This document shows positions 24,198 through 32,038 of a stretch of DNA of 32,233 nucleotides, piece after piece (the first letter of the stretch is position 1; each line of letters starts with the position of its first letter). Made by a program: the position numbers and the translations under genes. The DNA lies in contig JBGSTO010000255.1 in NCBI GenBank assembly GCA_041736465.1, positions 1-32,233 of the forward strand, written 5' to 3'. The notes under the pieces are model-generated. The model was given only the letters and a program-made list of their open reading frames with translations. It had not been told where the DNA came from and did not search any database. Source of the stretch: JAJUJL01 sp041736465. Its GTDB lineage: Bacteria; Chloroflexota; Anaerolineae; Anaerolineales; UBA4823.

Positions 24198-25739
24198 ATG
24201 AGCGACTTACCCGAAATTAGAAAATATCACGGTGTGGACACCCTGTTTGTGCACAATGAACCGTTTATCATACTGTCCGGAGAAATCCATAATTCAAGTG
24301 CAAGTAACCTTGAATTTATGGAAAAAAATATCTGGCCGAATACGGAAGGATTGAATCTGAATACAGTTATATTGCCTATCTATTGGGAACAGATTGAAAA
24401 GGTTGAAGGCGAATTTGACCATACACTCTTGGACGGGATAATTAATCAAGCAAGAAGGAATCAGAAACATCTTGTTTTATTATGGTTTGGGTTGTGGAAG
24501 AATGCCGAATCCATGTATGTTCCGGGATGGATGAAGAAAGATCCTGCAAAGTATTTTCGGTCAAAAAAAGCAAATGGTGAAGCAATGAATACCATCTCCC
24601 CATTTTGTCAGGCGGCCGTTGATAGAGACGCGAATGCGTTGGCTCATGTTTTAGCGCATCTAAAAGAAGTTGATGAGTTTGAAAATACTGTGATCGTCAT
24701 ACAGGTTGAGAATGAAATCGGGCTTCTGGGAACGAATAGGGATTATTCAGAGGCGGCTGAAAAGGAATTCAGAAAGAACGTTCCGGTAGAAATAGAAAAG
24801 GCGTTTTCGGCTCAAGGAAGCTGGAAAGAATGTTTTGGTTATGAAGCTGGCGAATATTTTATGTCTTACTATTTTGCGAAGGCGGTTGAATTTATTACAA
24901 AAGCAGCCCAAAAAGAATATAACCTGCCGTGTTATACAAATGCCTGGTTAAAGCAGTATCCATGGTATTTAGGGTCCTATCCCTGTGGGGGACCGGTTGC
25001 ATCAATGCATAAGATTTGGAAGCTGATGGCACCGTCATTGTTTTGTCTGGCACCGGATATTTATGTTTCATATGTGCCGCAAGTGATGGAGGAATATGCC
25101 AAAGATGGGAACCCACTCTTCATTCCCGAGGTGCGTAAGGATGCAGTTACCGCATCGTATGCACTATATGCTTTTGGCCAATATAGTGCTATCGGATATT
25201 CGCCTTTTGCTATTGAAGAATTGGCCATGGACCCAAAAGATGTTTCGAAACCGCCTATGGAGTTGATGGTCGCATTAAACATAGATCCTACAGCATTCGA
25301 TATTGAAGGAAGCAAGGCTTATATTTCAAGAGTCTATGGGGTAATGGAAAATATTAAGCCGCTATATTTTAAATATCGTTCTACACCTCATCTAGTAAGT
25401 TACTTAAAGAAAAGTGAAACTGACTATGGCATATTGGTCAACTTTGTAAATTATGATTTTCAAATTGCTTATGCACCAAAGCAACCATGTAAACCGGTGG
25501 CAGCCGGCATGATATATGAAGTTGGAGAAAATTGTTTCTATATTATCGGAATGATGAGTACGATTAAGATTTTGCCTAAACCCGGTGAAAACATGAATGT
25601 TGATATTTTGAAGCTTGAAGAGGGTGAATTCAAGGACGGTGAATGGAAGTCTGGTCGTTTACTAAATGGTGATGAAAGAATGGCTTTACACATAAAAGAT
25701 CAGATAAGGTGTTTTTTCGTAGAGTTATATAAGTATTAG
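24198..25739 (+). CDS. GH35/GH42-like glycosidase (DUF5597 type), AT-rich and possibly acquired
   Basis: A clan GH-A beta-glycosidase of 513 residues, related to GH35/42 beta-galactosidases with a DUF5597-type C-terminus. The N-terminal GEIHNSSASNLEFM and NTVILPIYWEQIEK blocks are typical. E173 in VIQVENEIG is the predicted acid/base and E311 in FIPEVRKD the predicted nucleophile. No signal peptide, so it would act on imported substrates. ATG 24198 is chosen over TTG 24195 because GGAGA (24186-24190) is seven bases upstream. Base use differs sharply from its neighbours: bases 24301-24360 hold 21 G/C of 60, against 33 of 60 at 23041-23100. This suggests acquisition from a low-GC donor. Its place between the CGD-like genes and the importer suggests it removes a terminal galactose or similar sugar from the transported glycoside. 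Confidence 0.82.
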   Translation: MSDLPEIRKYHGVDTLFVHNEPFIILSGEIHNSSASNLEFMEKNIWPNTEGLNLNTVILPIYWEQIEKVEGEFDHTLLDGIINQARRNQKHLVLLWFGLWKNAESMYVPGWMKKDPAKYFRSKKANGEAMNTISPFCQAAVDRDANALAHVLAHLKEVDEFENTVIVIQVENEIGLLGTNRDYSEAAEKEFRKNVPVEIEKAFSAQGSWKECFGYEAGEYFMSYYFAKAVEFITKAAQKEYNLPCYTNAWLKQYPWYLGSYPCGGPVASMHKIWKLMAPSLFCLAPDIYVSYVPQVMEEYAKDGNPLFIPEVRKDAVTASYALYAFGQYSAIGYSPFAIEELAMDPKDVSKPPMELMVALNIDPTAFDIEGSKAYISRVYGVMENIKPLYFKYRSTPHLVSYLKKSETDYGILVNFVNYDFQIAYAPKQPCKPVAAGMIYEVGENCFYIIGMMSTIKILPKPGENMNVDILKLEEGEFKDGEWKSGRLLNGDERMALHIKDQIRCFFVELYKY

Positions 25740-25744
25740 AGTAT

Positions 25745-25900
25745 ATGATCAAGAATGGCCTGCCTGCGGAAGGCTGGATCGATCGTTTTTGGGATTGGCT
25801 TCGATCCTCTAACGAGGATAAAGGTCAAATGCGAATCCAGGTGAACCGCGAAGCGAATCTGTGCGAATTGAACCTTTATAGCCCCTATGCTAATATGTAA
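25745..25900 (+). other. Small open frame of 51 codons, status uncertain
   Basis: ATG at 25745, five bases after the glycosidase stop, opens a 51-residue frame beginning MIKNGLPAEGWIDRFWDWL and ending at TAA 25898-25900. There is no good ribosome site and no recognised family. The predicted promoter of the importer overlaps its 3' end. It may be a gene remnant or chance. Confidence 0.15.
25868..25896 (+). promoter_or_regulatory. Candidate promoter for the ABC importer operon
   Basis: TTGAAC (25868-25873) and TAATAT (25891-25896) are separated by 17 bases. The predicted start lies about 120 bases before the solute-binding protein ATG. It would make the importer independently transcribed from the upstream enzyme genes. 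Confidence 0.45.
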
Positions 25901-26025
25901 TCGCTGTACTGGCGAGATCAATCCTGCCGACGAGACTGGCCAATTGTTGAACAGGATGCTCGCAAACAAAATGCCACCCCTACAACGCACTGGCCAAACC
26001 ACCTAGTTCCCTGGAGGAGTAAAAA

Positions 26026-27810
26026 ATGCTCAATCGTAAGTTCTACCTGTTCTTCTCGGTCTTGCTGGTTGCAGCTATGCTATTTGGCTGCGCTCCGGCG
26101 CCAACGACCCCCGCGCCCGAAGCCACCCAGGCGGAAGTATCTCAACCAGTAGCCACTGAAGCTGTTGCAGCTCCCGAAGCTACCAAGGAGGCAGCTCCCG
26201 AAGCTACTGAAGTCACCGAAGCCGCTTGCACGACATCGGATGCTGTTCTGAATAATGCCGTGATTATTAATGCCATCGTGGTCAACTTCAACCCCTTCGC
26301 CAATAATCCCAACTGGCCAACGTTGAAGGGCATTTTTGAACCGATGATGGTCTTTAACACCATCAAGTCCGAACTAGTCCCCTGGCTGGCCGATAGCTAC
26401 ACCTGGAGTGAAGACTTGAAAACCCTGACTTTCAAGCTGCATGAAGGCGTCAAGTGGTCCGATGGCGATCCGTTCACCGCCAACGATGTGGTATTCACCT
26501 TCAACCTGCTCAAGAACACCCCCGGTCTCAACGGCTCCGGTCTGACAGCTCTGAATGGTGCAGTGGATACTTTCACCGCCACGGATGACCTGACCGTTGT
26601 CTTTACCTTCAAGGCTGTGGATACCATGAGCATTTATGACATTGCTAACCAGGACATCGTCCCCGAGCATATCTGGAAGGATGTTACTGACCCAGCTACC
26701 TGGCCAAATGAGAAACCCGTTGGAACCGGCCCCTTCACCGAGCTCGTTGATTTCCAATCGCAGGTTTACCAGCTTGACAAGAACCCCAACTACTGGCAGC
26801 CTTGCAAGCCTTCCTTTAAAAGCATCCGTGTCACTGCTTACTCTGGTAACGAGGCCCAAACTGCCGCCTGGATTGCTGGAGAGATTGACTGGTCTGGAAC
26901 AGTGATGCCTAACATCGACCAGGCAGTCATTGCGCACAACCCGAACATCTCTTACAACCCCAATCCTTCTGGCATGACCGTTCTGATGCACCTCAATCCG
27001 AACGTCTCGCCCTTTGATGATGTGACCGTGCGCAAGGCGATGAGCATGGCTATCAACCGCGACCAGATCCTTCAGGTTGCTTTCAATGGAAAAGCACAGG
27101 CTGCGGATGTGACGGGCCTTAGCGATGTGTACAAGGAATGGAAGGTTTCTGATCCCAGCACCTTGGGCGACTGGACGACCTACAATGCCGAAGAAGCTGG
27201 ACAGATGCTTGAAGATGCCGGTTATAAGTTGGGTGCGGATGGCTTCCGCACCATGCCAGATGGCAGCCCGATGACCTTCAAGCTTACGATGGTCCAGGGT
27301 TTCACCGATTGGATCTCGGCAGGTGAGATCATGGTCCAGAACTGGAAAGACATCGGTGTAAATGTCGAAACCAATATGATTGATGCTGGCGCGTTCTTCG
27401 GCAGCGTCCCGATGGGTGACTATGAGATTGCCTTTTGGTTTGGTTATACCAGCCCAACCCCATATGGTCAGTACATGAACATGATGGGTGGCGCAACAGT
27501 TGTTCCGTGGGGAACCTTCACCATGCGAAACTTCGCCCACTACGACAGCCCGGCTGCCGATGCCCTGCTTGCCCAGATGACATCCACGGATGACAAAGCC
27601 CAGCAGGTTGAAATCGCCCACCAGTTGCAGCAGGTCTTCGCCGATGAAGCTCCCGTGATCCCGTTGTGGAGCGGCCTGGACTGGGGTGTCTTCAACAATG
27701 AATTCTTCACTGGCTGGCCGACTCAAGAGAACAATTACTCGCTTGCCTTCACGCAAGGTGGTGTGGATCCTGAGCAGATCATCGTCATGTTGACGATTGA
27801 ACCGAAGTAA
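26026..27810 (+). CDS. ABC importer solute-binding lipoprotein, family 5 (SBP_bac_5)
   Basis: A 594-residue extracellular solute-binding lipoprotein. The signal peptide ends in the lipobox LFGC (Cys22), so the mature protein is lipid-anchored outside the membrane. A low-complexity linker rich in Ala, Pro, Glu and Thr (about residues 24-66) follows, then the family 5 domain (FNPFANNPNWPTLKGIFEPM, YTWSEDLKTLTFKLHEGVKWSDG, FTANDVVFTF). Family 5 proteins bind di- and oligopeptides, but in Thermotoga and archaea many bind cello- and other oligosaccharides. The surrounding glycosidase and CGD-like genes make a glycoside or oligosaccharide the likelier ligand; this is inference. GGAGGAG precedes the ATG closely. 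A strong terminator hairpin follows, so this gene is probably expressed above the permeases. Confidence 0.93.
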   Translation: MLNRKFYLFFSVLLVAAMLFGCAPAPTTPAPEATQAEVSQPVATEAVAAPEATKEAAPEATEVTEAACTTSDAVLNNAVIINAIVVNFNPFANNPNWPTLKGIFEPMMVFNTIKSELVPWLADSYTWSEDLKTLTFKLHEGVKWSDGDPFTANDVVFTFNLLKNTPGLNGSGLTALNGAVDTFTATDDLTVVFTFKAVDTMSIYDIANQDIVPEHIWKDVTDPATWPNEKPVGTGPFTELVDFQSQVYQLDKNPNYWQPCKPSFKSIRVTAYSGNEAQTAAWIAGEIDWSGTVMPNIDQAVIAHNPNISYNPNPSGMTVLMHLNPNVSPFDDVTVRKAMSMAINRDQILQVAFNGKAQAADVTGLSDVYKEWKVSDPSTLGDWTTYNAEEAGQMLEDAGYKLGADGFRTMPDGSPMTFKLTMVQGFTDWISAGEIMVQNWKDIGVNVETNMIDAGAFFGSVPMGDYEIAFWFGYTSPTPYGQYMNMMGGATVVPWGTFTMRNFAHYDSPAADALLAQMTSTDDKAQQVEIAHQLQQVFADEAPVIPLWSGLDWGVFNNEFFTGWPTQENNYSLAFTQGGVDPEQIIVMLTIEPK

Positions 27811-27825
27811 GCACTCCTCACTACC

Positions 27826-27865
27826 GGGGTATGCGCCTCTTCAGGCGCATACCCCCACTTTTTTT
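27826..27865 (+). terminator. Strong intra-operon terminator/attenuator after the solute-binding protein
   Basis: GGGGTATGCGCC (27826-27837) pairs perfectly with GGCGCATACCCC (27844-27855) across a 6-base loop. Three bases later comes a run of seven T (27859-27865). It stands 16 bases after the lipoprotein stop and ahead of four co-directional importer genes. Partial read-through would give the usual excess of binding protein over permease. Confidence 0.9.
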
Positions 27866-27965
27866 GAAAACCTCTTAATGACAGCATCATAGAGAGCCCT
27901 ACAGGTTCTTGTGTATACTTTATTGTAGAACAGGCTATTCCTTCCTTGTTCTTCTGGAGGCAATG

Positions 27966-28943
27966 ATGCGGTATATCTTGCGTCGCTTAGGGTTTTACAT
28001 GGCTGCCTTAGTGGTGGCCATAATGATCAACTTCTTTTTACCGCGCTTACTGCCCGGCGACCCGGCCACCATTATCCTGGGAACATCTGCCGGCAGGCTC
28101 AGTCCCGAAGCCCTGCAACAGGTCCGTGAAGCCCTCGGGTTGAGTAATGCCCCCTTGCCTCAGCAATTCGTGAACTATTTGTCTCACCTGTTCCAAGGTG
28201 ATTTTGGCACCTCCTATACGTATTTCCCCGCTCCCGTTACGACAGTAATCTCTACTGGCTTGATCTGGACTCTACTGCTTGGGTCCGTATCGCTCGTCAT
28301 CAGCTTCGTTCTGGGCAACTTGCTCGGCATCGTCGGCTCCTGGCGCCGCGGCGGGCTGGTTGACACGCTTGCTCCACCCTTGTTGATCCTGATCGGTTCG
28401 TTCCCGGCATTCTTCCTGGCGTTGGGTTTGCTTTACATCTTTGGTGTGAAGCTGGATTTATTCCCGATCAGCCATGCATATAACACCCGGCTGCCGCAAG
28501 GCTTCAACCTCCCTTTCATCAAGAGTGTACTTGAGCACATGGTTTTGCCCGTCACTACCTCCGTCCTGTTAGGTTTGGGCGGCTGGGCGCTGGGGATGCG
28601 CAACGTGATGGTCGGTGTGCTGGCAGATGATTACGTGACCATGGCAGAGGCGAAAGGGCTTAAACAAATACGCATTATGTTCAACTATGCCGCCCGCAAC
28701 GCACTGCTGCCAGGTGTCACAGGTTTTGGTATCGCCCTTGGCGCAGTATTGAGCGGTCAAATCCTGATCGAGACGGTATTTTCATATCCTGGGCTGGGCT
28801 TTATGCTGATCTACTCCGTGAACGGTCGTGATTATCCCCTCATGCAAGGCCTGTTCATGATGATTACCATGGGTATTCTGGCTGCAAATTTTCTGGTTGA
28901 CATCCTCTATACACGTCTTGACCCACGTGTGCGGGCAGGTTAA
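27966..28943 (+). CDS. ABC importer permease, DppB/OppB type
   Basis: An inner-membrane permease of the oligopeptide class (BPD_transp_1). The N-terminal MRYILRRLGFYMAALVVAIMINFFLPRLLPGDPA is typical of DppB: a first membrane segment followed by the RLLPGDPA motif. About six membrane segments are visible. The cytoplasmic EAA loop DDYVTMAEAKGLKQIRIMFNYAARNALLP contacts an ATPase subunit. Two ATG codons stand in tandem (27963 and 27966); TGGAGG at 27955-27960 fits the second best, giving 325 residues. An in-frame GTG at 27909 adds a non-homologous extension and is not used. The second permease begins 12 bases downstream. The set of two permeases and two ATPases matches the Dpp/Opp architecture. 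Confidence 0.93.
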   Translation: MRYILRRLGFYMAALVVAIMINFFLPRLLPGDPATIILGTSAGRLSPEALQQVREALGLSNAPLPQQFVNYLSHLFQGDFGTSYTYFPAPVTTVISTGLIWTLLLGSVSLVISFVLGNLLGIVGSWRRGGLVDTLAPPLLILIGSFPAFFLALGLLYIFGVKLDLFPISHAYNTRLPQGFNLPFIKSVLEHMVLPVTTSVLLGLGGWALGMRNVMVGVLADDYVTMAEAKGLKQIRIMFNYAARNALLPGVTGFGIALGAVLSGQILIETVFSYPGLGFMLIYSVNGRDYPLMQGLFMMITMGILAANFLVDILYTRLDPRVRAG

Positions 28944-28955
28944 GGAGAGCGACGG

Positions 28956-29942
28956 ATGAGTACGACTGAAAGTAAACCGCAAGATAAATCGAATCCCGCC
29001 GGTAAACCAGGATTTTCGCTCAAGCTTCCCCGAACCAGCGCCCTCTACATACTGCTGGGCAGCCCGAAAGCCAGGCTGGGTTTTGTGATTGTTATGGTCT
29101 TCGTCCTGGCAGCCATCTTCGCACCGCTGATTGCCCCAGGCGACCCCAAGAAATTTATGGGCGCCATTAACCAGCCGCCTTCTGCAGAGTTTCTTATGGG
29201 AACCAACCCTCAGGGCAAGGATGTTTTTTCGCAGCTTGTTTGGGGCGGTCGACTTTCTCTGACCATCGGTTTTGGCTCGGGAGCATTAATGGTAGTTATC
29301 GCCACGATCGTCGGAATGATTGCCGGTTATTCTCGAGGCATCCTCGATGATGTTCTAAATTTCTTGATGAATTTATTCCTGGTCATACCCGGTCTGCCGC
29401 TGCTGGTGCTCTTATCGGCGTACTTAAAACCGGGTACGACAACCATCATTTTCGCCCTGGCATTCACCGGCTGGGCCTATAATGCGCGCATCATCCGGGC
29501 TCAGACAATGTCCTTGCGTGAGAAAGATTTTGTCGCTGCAGCATTGGTAAGCGGGGAGCCAAAACTGTCCATCATCTTTGTACATATCCTCCCCAACATG
29601 GTCAACATAATCGTGGGCGGTTTCATCGGCGCGGTGATCTACGGCATCATGGCTTCGACGGGGCTGGCGTTTCTGGGCCTTGCCAGCACGCAGGATGTCA
29701 CCTGGGGCACCAACCTGTTCTGGGCGCAAAATGGCGGCGCCCTGATGATCGGCGCCTGGTGGGCTTTCCTGCCCTCCGGCCTTGCGGTTGCCCTGGTCGC
29801 TTTTGGTCTGGCATTGGTCAATTATGGCATGGATGAAATCACCAACCCGCGCCTGATCGCGGAGCGGGATATCAAATCGGTTTTGAGAAAAGCAAAGTTG
29901 CCGCGCATGCGTGCTACACCGGTGGTGCCTCATGAACACTGA
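28956..29942 (+). CDS. ABC importer permease, DppC/OppC type
   Basis: The second permease of the importer, 328 residues. An extended N-terminal cytoplasmic tail precedes the first membrane segment (GFVIVMVFVLAAIFAPLIAPGDP, near residue 44). The region MGTNPQGKDVFSQLVWGGRLSLTIGF is the conserved DppC block after it, DDVLNFLMNLFLVIPGLPLLVLL a further segment, and EKDFVAAALVSGEPKLSIIFVHILPN the EAA loop. AAGGAG lies before the ATG. Its last 11 bases overlap the start of the first ATPase gene, so translation is coupled. It should form a heterodimeric channel with the product of 27966-28943. Confidence 0.93.
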   Translation: MSTTESKPQDKSNPAGKPGFSLKLPRTSALYILLGSPKARLGFVIVMVFVLAAIFAPLIAPGDPKKFMGAINQPPSAEFLMGTNPQGKDVFSQLVWGGRLSLTIGFGSGALMVVIATIVGMIAGYSRGILDDVLNFLMNLFLVIPGLPLLVLLSAYLKPGTTTIIFALAFTGWAYNARIIRAQTMSLREKDFVAAALVSGEPKLSIIFVHILPNMVNIIVGGFIGAVIYGIMASTGLAFLGLASTQDVTWGTNLFWAQNGGALMIGAWWAFLPSGLAVALVAFGLALVNYGMDEITNPRLIAERDIKSVLRKAKLPRMRATPVVPHEH

Positions 29943-30960
29943 GCCGAACGTTCAAGCAGCCTCCAGGCAGGCGTCCGAAGTCAAAGAGCCTCTGCTGGAC
30001 ATCCGCAGCCTGTATGTGGAATACCTGACCCCGCGTGGCCCTGCCAAAGCAGTCAATAACGTCTCCTTCTCGATCAAACAGGGGCAGGTGTTTGGATTGG
30101 CAGGCGAATCGGGCTGCGGCAAATCGACCATCGCTCATACCATCCTGAGAGTCCTGAAGCCCCCGGCGGTCATCACCGGCGGTGAGATTATTTTCGATGG
30201 CGAAAACGTGCTCAAGATGGATGACTCTGGGCTCGAAGATTTCCGCTGGAGCAAGGTATCCATGGTTTTCCAGAGCGCGATGAATGCGCTCAATCCGGTG
30301 ATTACCATCGGCGAGCAGATCGACGATGTGATCATCCGGCACAACAAAGTCAGTAAAAAAGAAGCACGCCAGCGGTCGGCTGAGCTGCTCGAGATCGTCG
30401 GCATCGAACCCGAGCGCCTGAAATCCTATCCTCACCAGATGTCGGGCGGTATGCGCCAGCGGGTGGTTATTGCTATCGCCCTGGCGTTGAAACCGGCGCT
30501 GATGATTATGGATGAGCCGACCACCGCTCTGGATGTGGTAGTGCAGAAGGATATCCTGCAGCAGATCCAGCAGCTCAAGGAAACCATGGGGTTTTCCATC
30601 CTGTTCATTACCCATGATGTGTCTTTGATGGTCGAGTTTTCTGATCACATGGGAATCATGTATGCCGGTGAGCTCGTCGAAATTGCTCCCTCGAAAGAGA
30701 TCTTAACCACCCCGATCCATCCCTACACCCAGGGGCTGCTGAGCTCGTTCCCATCCTTGACAGGGAAGAAACGAAAACTGACCGGCATCCCTGGCTCGCC
30801 GCCTGACCTGGTGAACCCGCCCAAGGGTTGTAAATTCCACCCGCGCTGCACCCGCTGCTCGCACAAAGAAATCGAAGCTGCTCCGCGGCTGACCGAAGTG
30901 CTCCCAGGTCACTGGGTTGCTGTCCATCATGGCATGCCGCTGCCTGGTGGGACTGCATAA
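29932..30960 (+). CDS. ABC importer ATPase, DppD/OppD type
   Basis: A cytoplasmic ATPase of 342 residues with Walker A GESGCGKST (about residue 58), signature SGGMRQR (about 169), Walker B LMIMDEPTTALD (about 190) and the H-loop THDVSLM. The C-terminal oligo_HPY extension contains HPYTQGLLSSFP, GSPPDLVNPPKGCKFHPRC and further Cys residues, as in DppD subunits that can carry an iron-sulfur cluster. ATG 29932 is used, which overlaps the permease gene by 11 bases in another frame; the GTG at 29911 would lengthen the overlap without support. It powers import together with the second ATPase. Confidence 0.94.
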   Translation: MNTEPNVQAASRQASEVKEPLLDIRSLYVEYLTPRGPAKAVNNVSFSIKQGQVFGLAGESGCGKSTIAHTILRVLKPPAVITGGEIIFDGENVLKMDDSGLEDFRWSKVSMVFQSAMNALNPVITIGEQIDDVIIRHNKVSKKEARQRSAELLEIVGIEPERLKSYPHQMSGGMRQRVVIAIALALKPALMIMDEPTTALDVVVQKDILQQIQQLKETMGFSILFITHDVSLMVEFSDHMGIMYAGELVEIAPSKEILTTPIHPYTQGLLSSFPSLTGKKRKLTGIPGSPPDLVNPPKGCKFHPRCTRCSHKEIEAAPRLTEVLPGHWVAVHHGMPLPGGTA

Positions 30961-30990
30961 TCATGGACCGGTGCTGAAAAAGAGGTTGCA

Positions 30991-32004
30991 ATGATCGAAA
31001 CCAAAACCAATCCCGAGCAAACCGGAGGGGCTTCACCGAAACAGGTTGTTCTCGAAGCGCGCATGCTGACCAAGCAATTTCCGATCGGCAACGCTCTGAA
31101 ACAGAGGCGTGTCCATGCCCTGACGGACGCATCGTTCACCATCAGCCGCGGCGAGGTGGTCGCGCTGGTCGGCGAATCGGGCAGCGGCAAGTCCACCACT
31201 GCACGCCTGCTCACGCGCCTGATTGAGCCGACTCGCGGCGAGATCTTACTGCGAGGCCGGGATGTATTGAAAGAAGAACCGCGCGGCGCATCTTTGAAGT
31301 ACCGCCGGGCTATTCAAATGATTTTCCAGGATCCGTACGGTTCCTTAAACCCGGCGCGGTCCATTGGTTTCCATGTTGAGCGCCCAATCAAAATCCACAA
31401 AAATGCTCAGAAGAGCATGGAAGCCGTGCACCAATTACTGGCCTCCGTTGGCCTGAATCCCGCAGAAGAGTTTGCCAAGAAATACCCCTACCAGCTGTCA
31501 GGCGGGCAGCGGCAGCGCGTGGCTGTGGCACGCGCCCTGGCAGTGGAGCCGGAGATTATCCTCGCCGACGAGCCTATCTCGATGCTGGATGTGTCGATCC
31601 GCATGGGAGTCTTGAATCTCATCGAGCAGTTGAAAGAGGAACGCGGCATCGGCTTCCTGTACATTACTCACGACCTTGCCAGCGCGCGCTACATCGGTGA
31701 CCGCACAATCGTGATGTATGCCGGGCACATGGTCGAATGCGCCGAATCCACTGAATTGATGGACCAGCCAGCCCACCCGTACACCAAACTGCTGCTCTCG
31801 GCAGTCCCCAATCCGGAAGCCGGCCTGGCGACAAAAACCGTCCAGGCGCGCGGCGAGATACCATCCTTGATCGATCCACCGCCCGGCTGCCCATTTGCAC
31901 CGCGCTGCCCTCAAGTCATGGATGTCTGCCGCCAGGCTATGCCGGGAAAAACCGATCTGTCTGCGGATCATTGGGTGCGCTGCCACCTCTTTGGTTCCAC
32001 TTAA
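30991..32004 (+). CDS. ABC importer ATPase, DppF/OppF type
   Basis: The second ATPase, 337 residues: Walker A GESGSGKST (about 58), the FQDPYGSLNPARS segment typical of DppF/OppF, signature LSGGQRQR (about 169), Walker B IILADEPISMLD (about 190) and H-loop THDLASARYIGD. The C-terminal oligo_HPY domain has HPYTKLLLSAVPNP and GCPFAPRCPQVMDVC. It begins 30 bases after the first ATPase stop, with AGAGG as ribosome site. The two ATPases would form a heterodimer on the two permeases. It is followed after 34 bases by another CGD beta-like gene, which places the importer inside the glycoside cluster and not beside it. Confidence 0.94.
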   Translation: MIETKTNPEQTGGASPKQVVLEARMLTKQFPIGNALKQRRVHALTDASFTISRGEVVALVGESGSGKSTTARLLTRLIEPTRGEILLRGRDVLKEEPRGASLKYRRAIQMIFQDPYGSLNPARSIGFHVERPIKIHKNAQKSMEAVHQLLASVGLNPAEEFAKKYPYQLSGGQRQRVAVARALAVEPEIILADEPISMLDVSIRMGVLNLIEQLKEERGIGFLYITHDLASARYIGDRTIVMYAGHMVECAESTELMDQPAHPYTKLLLSAVPNPEAGLATKTVQARGEIPSLIDPPPGCPFAPRCPQVMDVCRQAMPGKTDLSADHWVRCHLFGST

Positions 32005-32038
32005 ATCAACTTCACTATCGAAAGGAATAAAACATATT

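Noticed and set aside
25736..26002. Minus-strand open frame of 88 codons between the glycosidase and the lipoprotein
   Set aside because: It has no family match and no ribosome site, and it overlaps the probable promoter and leader of the importer operon.
26374..27756. Minus-strand open frame of 460 codons
   Set aside because: It is antisense to the solute-binding lipoprotein, which has a lipobox, ribosome site and clear family motifs.
27900..27962. TATACT near 27913 as a promoter for the permease genes
   Set aside because: No acceptable -35 hexamer lies 16-18 bases upstream.
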